Positions 39,156-44,857 of a DNA stretch of 44,857 nt are shown piece by piece. A program made the position numbers and the translations under genes. The notes below the pieces were generated by a model. That model was given only the letters and a program-made list of their open reading frames with translations. It made no database searches and was not told the origin of the DNA. The stretch is from Chloroflexota bacterium (GTDB lineage: Bacteria; Chloroflexota; Ktedonobacteria; Ktedonobacterales; Ktedonobacteraceae). The stretch's first letter is position 1, and each line of letters begins with the position of its first letter. Where the stretch lies: positions 1-44,857 of the forward strand of contig CADDYT010000043.1 of assembly GCA_902810755.1 (NCBI GenBank), read 5' to 3'.

Positions 39156-40424
39156 CTAGCGTATAATCCCATACTGCACCTTGAGCAGCAGGATGCGTTC
39201 CACCGACTGATCGATGCGCTCAATGGTCAATTGACCATGCTGTAGCGCCTGCTTGAAAGCGGCGACGACGGCGGCCACCTGTCCCGGCGTGTATGGGCCT
39301 TCCACCAGATCATCGCCCGCGACGATAGAGAGGACCGCCGCCTGCGCCAACGTCCAGCGTTGACTGATGCCTTCCATGTAGAGGCCATCGGTAATCACAA
39401 CCCCATTATATCCCAGTTGATTGCGCAACAGGCCGTTGATGGCTTTCGGCGACAGTTCGGCGGGCAGATTGGGGTCGATGGCGGGCATCAGCACATCTGT
39501 GGACATAATCATGGCGGGATTATCCTTCGCAATCATCATCCTGTAGGGAGCCAGATCGATGCTTTCAAGCTGCGTAAGGCTGCGATTGACAACAGGCAGG
39601 CCCAGATGGGGGTCAGAGGTCACGGCGCCGAGGCCGGGGAAATGTTTGAGGCAACCGGCAACGCTATTTTCCTGCAGACCGTTGAGAAACGCGCCCGCGT
39701 AGGTCACAACGACCTGAGGAGTGTTGCCAAACATGCGCGTCTCCAGAATCGGCGGATCAACCGTCTGTACATCGACGACGGGGGCAAGGTCGGCGTTCAT
39801 GCCCAGTTGCCGCATCCATTGCGCGGCCTGCGCCCCCTGCTGGCGGGCAACAGCAGGATTGCCGGTGGCGGCCATCTCCGCCGCCGAGGGCAAATAGCCA
39901 TGAAATGTGTACAACCGGTTCACCAGGCCGCCTTCCTGATCGGTTGCGATGAGCAACGGGACACGGGCATCGTTCATAGCCTGCCGCGAGAAGGCATCCA
40001 GAGTGCTGACAACATTGTCCGGCGCGTCAAAGTTATGGTTGCTCGCCTGATACATGAAACCGCCAACGAACTGCTGCGCAATCATCTCCTGCAACCCGCT
40101 CGCCTGGTAGCTATTGCCCAGGTATTCCACCATAATCAACTGACCAAGTTTCTGATCGAGCGTCATCCCCGCCATGATCTTCTGCACCTTCTCCAGTTCA
40201 TCTCTGGTCAGTTCTTCCGAAAGATAGCTCTTGCTATCCGCCTTCGGGGCAGGCAGCGGCATAGTCGGAGAAGGCGTCGGTCGTACCGTCGGCGTGCTGG
40301 GCGGGCCGTTGCCTGCCAGCATATTCGAGCAAGCGGTAAATACCAGAACCATACAACAAAGCGGGAGTGAATAGCATATCTGTATTGCGGTCAGTCGCAC
40401 TTTGCGCCGCATGAGACATCGCAT
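39156..40424 (-). CDS. Glycoside hydrolase family 3 lipoprotein (beta-N-acetylhexosaminidase-like)
   Basis: 422 residues. A hydrophobic leader ends in lipobox VFTAC (Cys32), followed by a Pro/Thr linker. The GH3 barrel shows LLIATDQEGGLVNRLY, NADLAPVVDVQ, CLKHFPGLGAVTSDPHLGLP and the nucleophile Asp in GVVITDGLYMEG. The D-x-H dyad used by NagZ-type enzymes as acid/base is present (SDPHLGLP); KHFPGHG has become KHFPGLG. Expected to remove beta-linked N-acetylglucosamine or similar from wall or environmental glycans outside the cell. Monocistronic. Confidence 0.9.
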   Translation of the reverse strand: MRCLMRRKVRLTAIQICYSLPLCCMVLVFTACSNMLAGNGPPSTPTVRPTPSPTMPLPAPKADSKSYLSEELTRDELEKVQKIMAGMTLDQKLGQLIMVEYLGNSYQASGLQEMIAQQFVGGFMYQASNHNFDAPDNVVSTLDAFSRQAMNDARVPLLIATDQEGGLVNRLYTFHGYLPSAAEMAATGNPAVARQQGAQAAQWMRQLGMNADLAPVVDVQTVDPPILETRMFGNTPQVVVTYAGAFLNGLQENSVAGCLKHFPGLGAVTSDPHLGLPVVNRSLTQLESIDLAPYRMMIAKDNPAMIMSTDVLMPAIDPNLPAELSPKAINGLLRNQLGYNGVVITDGLYMEGISQRWTLAQAAVLSIVAGDDLVEGPYTPGQVAAVVAAFKQALQHGQLTIERIDQSVERILLLKVQYGIIR

Positions 40425-40647
40425 AGCATAAGCTCCAGAATATTATCAGGAATAAAGAAGTGATACTACACCTTTTTCTTTATTCTCTCACGTTGCAAAC
40501 AGCCTGAATGTGAACCACCTCACATCATAAGGAGGCGTCCAGGCAGATGCAACAATATAGTACTGAATGGCATGACGCTTTCATTTGTGTCCATCATCCC
40601 TCGCGCGCTACAATACAGCAAAGAGATCAACACAAAGGGACGAGAAT

Positions 40648-41403
40648 GTGGCACGATTAGATGATGTCGAGTTGACCGAGCGTCTCCTGCTCAAGGCATA
40701 TCCCTTCAGCAGGTATGGTCCGCGTTCCGCTCATCCGGCTTCGATGGCGGTAACGCCTCTGCGCAAGCCGCTCGCGGCCTGTACGGTCGCACTCGTCACG
40801 ACGGCAGGGCTAAGCTTACCCGATCAACCGCCGTTCGATACCTCGATACGCATGGGGGATAGTTCATTTCGCGAGTTTCCGGGCGATATCTCTCCTCAGG
40901 CGCTGCAAATGAACCACCGGAGCTGGGTAGTTGACCAGACGGACATCCTGCGCGACCGCAACCTGGTACTGCCGCTTGACCGCCTGCGTGAGATGCAGGC
41001 ACGCGGCGAAATTGGCGCCATCGCCCCACGCCACTACAGCTTCATGGGGTCCATCATCGGCCCGGCCAGACTCATCAAGCAGTCAGCGCCAGAGGTCGCC
41101 AGCCGTCTGGTGGCCGATGGCGTCGACGTGGCGCTGCTCACCCCCGTCTGACCGATGTGCAATCAATCCGTGGGATTGATCCAGCGCGCCATCGAATACG
41201 CAGGCATCACAACGGTCTCCATCTCGCTGCTGCGCGAAATCACGGAGCAGATTCGGCCTCCGCGCGCACTGTTCGTGCCATTCCCACTGGGCCACCCCCT
41301 CGGCGAGTCGAATAATCCTGAGCTGCAAACGCGCATCATACGCGCCGCTTTCGCCCTGCTACCGCGCACTGATATACCGGTACTGGAAACGTTTGTGCCA
41401 TAA
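40648..41403 (+). CDS. Selenoprotein B family (GrdB/PrdB-like) protein with in-frame TGA (Sec168)
   Basis: 251 residues if TGA at 41149-41151 is read as selenocysteine. Before it: VARLDDVELTERLLLKAYPF, PLAACTVALVTTAGLSLPDQ, SFREFPGDI, IAPRHYSFMGSIIGPARLIK and VDVALLTPV. After it, in the same frame: PMCNQSVGLIQRAIEYAGIT, RPPRALFVPFPLGHPLG and LQTRIIRAAFALL, then TAA. Both halves belong to one family (glycine/sarcosine/betaine/D-proline reductase selenoprotein B-like), where the join is U/C-P-x-C, a redox pair. The GTG at 40648 has GGGACGAGA upstream. Reaction unknown in this subfamily; a reductase is likely. No sel genes lie in the window. Confidence 0.87.
41149..41180 (+). promoter_or_regulatory. 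Bacterial SECIS element (UGA plus hairpin)
   Basis: TGA at 41149-41151 is followed by 10 nt, then ATCAATCC (41162-41169), loop GTG (41170-41172) and GGATTGAT (41173-41180): a perfect 8-bp stem. The loop begins with G-U, 19 nt after the UGA, inside the range known for bacterial SECIS hairpins that bind SelB. The hairpin lies in coding sequence that still encodes NQSVGLI. Confidence 0.8.
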
Positions 41404-42537
41404 TCAAGCGCAAAACTCCTCGATGGTCGCAATCAGCACATCGGCGCAACGTTGCAATTGATCGAGGTCAGACCACTCGACGGCGGCGTGCGCGCCATCA
41501 CCGCCGGGGCCGAAAATCACCGTTGGCATTCCGGCGGCGGCGAGCAAGGCCGAGTCCATCCAGCCAAATGCGCCGCCGATAGCGGGCCTGGCACCGAGCA
41601 GGCGCGTTGCCTGTCGCAGCAGCGTCTGGACAATGGGTGCGTCCTCGGCTATCTCAAATGGCTGCTGTACCAGCATGGTCTTCATTGACGCCTGAAACTG
41701 CGGATCGCTGGCAGCTATACGGTCAAGAATGGCGTCTATCTGCCGCTCGACCAGCTCTCGCGTTTCGCCCGGCACTGTACGGCGTTCCACGCTGAGCAGG
41801 CAGCGATCAGGGTAGCTGGAAAGCTCCTGGCCGCCGCTAATCAGAGAGGCATGCAGAGAGCCACTGCCCAGCAACGGGTGCCTTGGCCCTGAGCGCAGCG
41901 AGCGGTCTAACGCTTCCAGCCCGACCAGCACTTTGCCCATTTTGACAATGGCATCAACGCCCACTTCTGGCAGGGAGCCGTGCGCCGCCACGCCGGTCGT
42001 TTCGATGTCCAGCCAGCAAAACCCCTTGTGAGCAATACAGACATCCAGTTGCGTCGGCTCCGTCAAAATGGCGGCGTCGGCGTGCCAGCTTTTGACGATA
42101 GAGGCGGTGCCGATGCTGGCAAACTCTTCATCGCAGACAGCAGTGAGAATCACATCACCGCGCAGGGAGTGCCGCCGCGCCGCCGCCGTTGCCATCATGA
42201 TCGTGGCCAGCCCGGCCTTCATGTCATACGCCCCACGTCCGTAGAGGCGATTGCCCTCAATATACGGCTCGTGCGGACGCTGCATGCCCGCAACACCAAC
42301 GGTATCCATGTGGGCATTGAGCAGCAGAGAACGCCCCCCACCGGAGCCACGCGCGACGGCAACCACATTGGGCCGCCCCGGCGCAGCCTCCTCTATCGTG
42401 ACCGTTAAACCGGCTCGCTCCAACCAGCCCGCCACGAAACGGGCAATTTCGCCCTCGCCCGCACCCCCTGGCACAAGATCGGGATTAACCGAATCGATGG
42501 CAACCAGCTGGCGCAGCAGTTCGCTAATTTCACTCAT
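41404..42537 (-). CDS. M20-family metallopeptidase / deacylase (ArgE/DapE-like)
   Basis: 377 residues. Metal and catalytic motifs: LLLNAHMDTVG (His, Asp), LYGRGAYDMKAGLA (bridging Asp), AVCDEEFASIGTAS (catalytic Glu-Glu), ILTEPTQLDVCIAHKG and the late His in GGDGAHAAVEWS. The dimerisation domain is present (GVAAHGSLPEVGVDAIVKMG). Such enzymes hydrolyse N-acyl amino acids or small peptides with two zinc ions. It starts 12 bp after the KamE-like gene and is probably co-transcribed. Its stop abuts the stop of the selenoprotein gene. Substrate unknown. Confidence 0.9.
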   Translation of the reverse strand: MSEISELLRQLVAIDSVNPDLVPGGAGEGEIARFVAGWLERAGLTVTIEEAAPGRPNVVAVARGSGGGRSLLLNAHMDTVGVAGMQRPHEPYIEGNRLYGRGAYDMKAGLATIMMATAAARRHSLRGDVILTAVCDEEFASIGTASIVKSWHADAAILTEPTQLDVCIAHKGFCWLDIETTGVAAHGSLPEVGVDAIVKMGKVLVGLEALDRSLRSGPRHPLLGSGSLHASLISGGQELSSYPDRCLLSVERRTVPGETRELVERQIDAILDRIAASDPQFQASMKTMLVQQPFEIAEDAPIVQTLLRQATRLLGARPAIGGAFGWMDSALLAAAGMPTVIFGPGGDGAHAAVEWSDLDQLQRCADVLIATIEEFCA

Positions 42538-42549
42538 GCTTTCTATCTT

Positions 42550-43287
42550 TCACGGTAAGTGTTCTGATCGCGCAACAAGTTCCTGGGCGATATAACTGGC
42601 AACGGTTAGCGCCGTTGTGCCAGGGCCAAAACCGGCATCGTAACCCAGTTCTCTGGCAAAGGCGTGAGAGATGCGCGGGCCGCCGACAATGAACAGGTAA
42701 CGGTCGCGCACCCCCTCAGCTTCGGCCAGTTCAATGAGTTTCGTCAGGTTATGGACGTGTACATTTTTCTGCGTGACCACCTGAGAAACCAGAATAGCCT
42801 CGGCCTGCTCTCGCGCCGCCCGACGCAGCAAGGCCTCACAGGAAACCTGCGCACCCAGATTAATGGCACGAAAGGCGGGAAAACGTTCCAGCCCATAGTT
42901 CCCGGCAAAGCCTTTGGCGTTGAAAATAGCATCGATGCCAACCGTGTGAGCATCGCTTTCGATGGCCGCACCGATAACCGTCACCTGACGCCTGAGACGC
43001 TGCTCAATCAGATCGTTGACGGCGTAAAAATCGAGTTCGTCATGCGCCAGCTCGTCAGCAGCCACCTGCTCAGGGTCGATAGTATGGCTACAGGCCCCGT
43101 AGACGACAAAAAACGAGAACTGCGGGTCAATGCTTTCCGCGTGCGCTACCAGAGGATTGCTGATGCCCATGAGCATCGCATACCGCCGCGCCACCTCGCG
43201 CGCCTTCGCCCCCAGCGGAAGCGGCAGCGTAAATGAGAGTTGCACCACGCCATCATTGGCCGTATCCCCGTAGGGACGTATTTGCAT
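42550..43287 (-). CDS. KamE-like lysine 5,6-aminomutase beta subunit (B12-binding)
   Basis: 245 residues. The cobalamin motif D-x-H-x-x-G is SDAHTVGID (Asp112, His114); Lys125 in IFNAKGFAGNYGLERF is 11 residues later, the same spacing as the cobalt-ligand His133 and PLP-binding Lys144 of clostridial KamE. LVSQVVTQKNVHVHNLTKLI and LFIVGGPRISHAFARELGYD, then AGFGPGTTA, complete the Rossmann part. The enzyme moves the terminal amino group of lysine using adenosylcobalamin and PLP and needs an alpha subunit (KamD), which is not in the window. The ATG at 43287 has GAGAGGGG upstream. Ornithine or another diamine could be the substrate. Confidence 0.87.
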   Translation of the reverse strand: MQIRPYGDTANDGVVQLSFTLPLPLGAKAREVARRYAMLMGISNPLVAHAESIDPQFSFFVVYGACSHTIDPEQVAADELAHDELDFYAVNDLIEQRLRRQVTVIGAAIESDAHTVGIDAIFNAKGFAGNYGLERFPAFRAINLGAQVSCEALLRRAAREQAEAILVSQVVTQKNVHVHNLTKLIELAEAEGVRDRYLFIVGGPRISHAFARELGYDAGFGPGTTALTVASYIAQELVARSEHLP

Positions 43288-43412
43288 AGAAAGAACCCCT
43301 CTCCAGAAAAGAGAAGCGAACAATTGCTGTATGCCCAGTATAGCACGCCAGCCGCGAAAACCTCTACCTTATGTAAATTGATAGGTTTATTACCCTTATC
43401 ATTATAGATGAC

Positions 43413-43441
43413 TTGACAATTTTTGTTAGATAATATACAAT
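43413..43441 (+). promoter_or_regulatory. Sigma-70 promoter of the hsp20 gene
   Basis: TTGACA (43413-43418), 17-bp spacer, TACAAT (43436-43441), 126 bp before the Hsp20 start. One base from full consensus. I see no CIRCE or other heat-shock operator around it. Confidence 0.7.
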
Positions 43442-43566
43442 TTTGTAAGAGAGAGCGAGCGAAACAGCGATGGAGGAGGAAGAGGCATTGTCCTGTGTCC
43501 TGGAAGCTCTCTGTACAGGATCGAAATTCGGCAGAACCATTTCAGAAGATTACGAGGAGGTTCACT

Positions 43567-44187
43567 ATGGCACTATCACGCTACAATAATCCGGGCTACG
43601 GCTTGAGCCTGCGCAACGCGATGGATCAGCTCTTAACCCAGGCCTTTGTCAATCCGATGACGTTCATGGGGCCGCAGAGTATGGTTGCTCCGATGAACGT
43701 GTATGAGACCAACAACGGCTATGAAGTGCAGGTTGCCCTGGCGGGCGTCAAACCTCAGGACATCGACCTGACAGTCCAGCAGAACACGCTCGACATTAAG
43801 GGCAAATTCAGCTACACAATGCCGCAGACCGCGCAGGGCCAGCAGGCGAGCAATGTCGTTGAGTCACAGCCCGGCCAGCAGAGCAAGGGCCAGCAGGCGC
43901 AACAGACACAGGCACAGGGGCAGACCCAGAGCCAGAGCCAGCAGGGGCAGGCCAACTTCACCACTCTGGTGCAGGAGATCCCGATGGGCAACTTTGAGCG
44001 CACGATTACCTTCCCTCGCGCCATCGATGCCAACCAGATCCACACCAGCTTCGAGAATGGCATCCTGACCATCTGGGTTCCCGTCAGTGAGGCGAGCCGC
44101 GCGCGCAAGATTAGCGTCCACAGCGGCCAGACAGGCCAGACCGCTCAGAGCGGCCAGCCGCAGCACGTCTCCGTCAGCCAGAGTTAA
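43567..44187 (+). CDS. Hsp20 / alpha-crystallin small heat-shock protein with Gln-rich insert
   Basis: 206 residues. The alpha-crystallin domain starts at APMNVYETNNGYEVQVALAG, continues KPQDIDLTVQQNTLDIKGKF and resumes EIPMGNFERTITFPRAIDAN to GILTIWVPVSEASRARKISV. Between the two halves (about 86-130) is a low-complexity Gln/Ser/Gly stretch (QQAQQTQAQGQTQSQSQQ) in the loop that normally carries beta-6 and dimer contacts; the C-terminal tail is also Gln/Ser-rich. An ATP-independent holdase for unfolded proteins. The frame is open to 43423, but GAGGAGG before the ATG at 43567 fixes the start. Confidence 0.92.
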   Translation: MALSRYNNPGYGLSLRNAMDQLLTQAFVNPMTFMGPQSMVAPMNVYETNNGYEVQVALAGVKPQDIDLTVQQNTLDIKGKFSYTMPQTAQGQQASNVVESQPGQQSKGQQAQQTQAQGQTQSQSQQGQANFTTLVQEIPMGNFERTITFPRAIDANQIHTSFENGILTIWVPVSEASRARKISVHSGQTGQTAQSGQPQHVSVSQS

Positions 44188-44224
44188 TCCTTTTCGCCCG
44201 TTCATCAGAGTTCGTCCCTTTTCA

Positions 44225-44252
44225 GGAGAGGATCGTTTCATCGATCTTCTCC
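44225..44252 (+). terminator. Hairpin downstream of hsp20
   Basis: GGAGAGGATCG (44225-44235) pairs with CGATCTTCTCC (44242-44252), one G-T pair, with a 6-nt loop. It is 38 bp after the hsp20 stop. No clear T-run follows, so efficiency is uncertain. The rest of 44188-44495 shows nothing that I can recognise. Confidence 0.5.
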
Positions 44253-44495
44253 ACCCACCTTGACTATTTCTCCGCCGCTTTCTTCCCTTCGCCTGGCCGC
44301 CCTATGGTGTTCTACCTTCTTTTGAGTGCAGAGGAACTTTTTCTGCCTCTTCGCCGTCATCTCTCTTGTAAAAGATGGGTCAGATGCCCCATGAAGCAAA
44401 CGCGATAACCGTCTACACTTTTCTCTGGCACCTGTTCGTACTGAAATCGCTCTCTATTGAGAACTATCGGGACATCGACCAGAAGGAGCTACATT

Positions 44496-44857
44496 ATGGT
44501 ACAGGCGAAAAACCATTATCGACGCTTTATTCTCCTGTACGGTGGCCTTGTCATGCTGGCATTATTACTTGTGGCCTGTGGAGGCTCAGCTTCAACTGCC
44601 GCGACCAACTCGTCAGCCAGTATGCCGGGCAACTACCCTCAGTCATCACAGCATAGCAGCGCCAGCGGCCAGGCGAGCGGAAACTCGTCAAACCCTTCCA
44701 GCGCCTCATACGGGCCGCGCTACCTGGTCAAAACGTTGCAGGTGGATATGGCGGTGAAGGATACCGTGCAGACTGCCAGCGATCTGCAAAGCTGGATTCA
44801 GGCCACCGACCCACACTCTACCTCGGCTGGCCTCACCTACCAGCAAGACCCTGCTAA
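44496..44857 (+). CDS. Lipoprotein, probably DUF4349 type (runs off the window)
   Basis: The first 120 codons are present. MVQAKNHYRRFILLYGGLVM leads to the lipobox LLLVACGG (Cys27). A long Ser/Gly/Asn/Gln linker follows, then YLVKTLQVDMAVKDTVQTAS and DLQSWIQATDPHSTSAGLTY, similar to the start of DUF4349 domains, which are anchored surface domains with a coiled coil. AGAAGGAG before the ATG supports the start. The C-terminus is outside the window, so the family call is tentative; the lipoprotein call is firm. Confidence 0.75.
   Translation, partial: MVQAKNHYRRFILLYGGLVMLALLLVACGGSASTAATNSSASMPGNYPQSSQHSSASGQASGNSSNPSSASYGPRYLVKTLQVDMAVKDTVQTASDLQSWIQATDPHSTSAGLTYQQDPA

Noticed and set aside
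41155..41403. Separate small gene starting at ATG 41155
   Set aside because: No ribosome site precedes it; it is the C-terminal third of the selenoprotein, continuing in frame after the UGA.

Overview
The window looks like chromosome from a member of the Ktedonobacteria (Chloroflexota). This is inference from gene content, not a database result. The pointers are a MalT-like LuxR regulator and an XRE/NB-ARC/TPR regulator in the same 10 kb, several beta-propeller (PD40) surface proteins with lipoboxes or single anchors, moderately high GC, Shine-Dalgarno-led genes in short operons, and many palindromic intergenic elements. No rRNA, tRNA, CRISPR array, phage or complete insertion sequence was recognised.

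Layout. 1-9.6 kb is regulatory: a truncated ECF sigma factor, a 910-residue-class MalT-type regulator, two small conserved proteins, an AcuA-like acetyltransferase with a small partner gene, a rhodanese and a 925-residue XRE/NB-ARC/TPR regulator that runs into the decayed C-terminus of a histidine kinase. 9.7-16.4 kb is metabolic: SHOCT protein, acyl-ACP thioesterase, SnoaL-like protein with glucose-6-phosphate isomerase, a beta-propeller membrane protein, and an overlapping folD-fchA pair. 16.8-22.8 kb holds an APC permease operon (permease, small membrane protein, membrane-anchored universal stress protein) facing a KdpE/short-KdpD pair, with the remnant of a second APC permease upstream. 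23-26.3 kb has a beta-propeller lipoprotein, an SDR epimerase and a small acidic protein among large palindromes. 26.3-32.9 kb is a complete liv-type ABC transporter operon (binding protein, LivH, extended LivM, LivG, LivF) behind a consensus promoter and a leader of about 280 nt. 33-38.2 kb has coaE, a caspase-fold/TPR/membrane protein, a small XRE repressor with a divergent 73-residue protein, and an ABC-F ATPase. 38.3-44.9 kb has a VapBC-like pair with a broken toxin, a GH3 lipoprotein, a hidden selenoprotein gene, an M20 peptidase, a KamE-like B12 subunit, an Hsp20 with a glutamine-rich insert and a truncated lipoprotein.

Strongest observations. (1) Two frames at 40648-41403 form one gene of the GrdB/PrdB-like selenoprotein B family, joined by an in-frame TGA in the context V-U-P-M-C. 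The TGA is followed 10 nt later by a perfect 8-bp hairpin with a GTG loop, as expected of a bacterial SECIS. (2) FolD lacks the lysine needed for cyclohydrolase activity and is overlapped by an FchA-type cyclohydrolase gene, which suggests that the two activities are divided between two proteins. (3) The caspase-fold protein has its cysteine displaced by one residue. (4) The KdpD-like kinase lacks its N-terminal KdpD/Usp half while a separate Usp protein is encoded next door, and an APC C-terminal tail survives only as a fragment. (5) The VapC toxin frame is cut by a single ochre codon.
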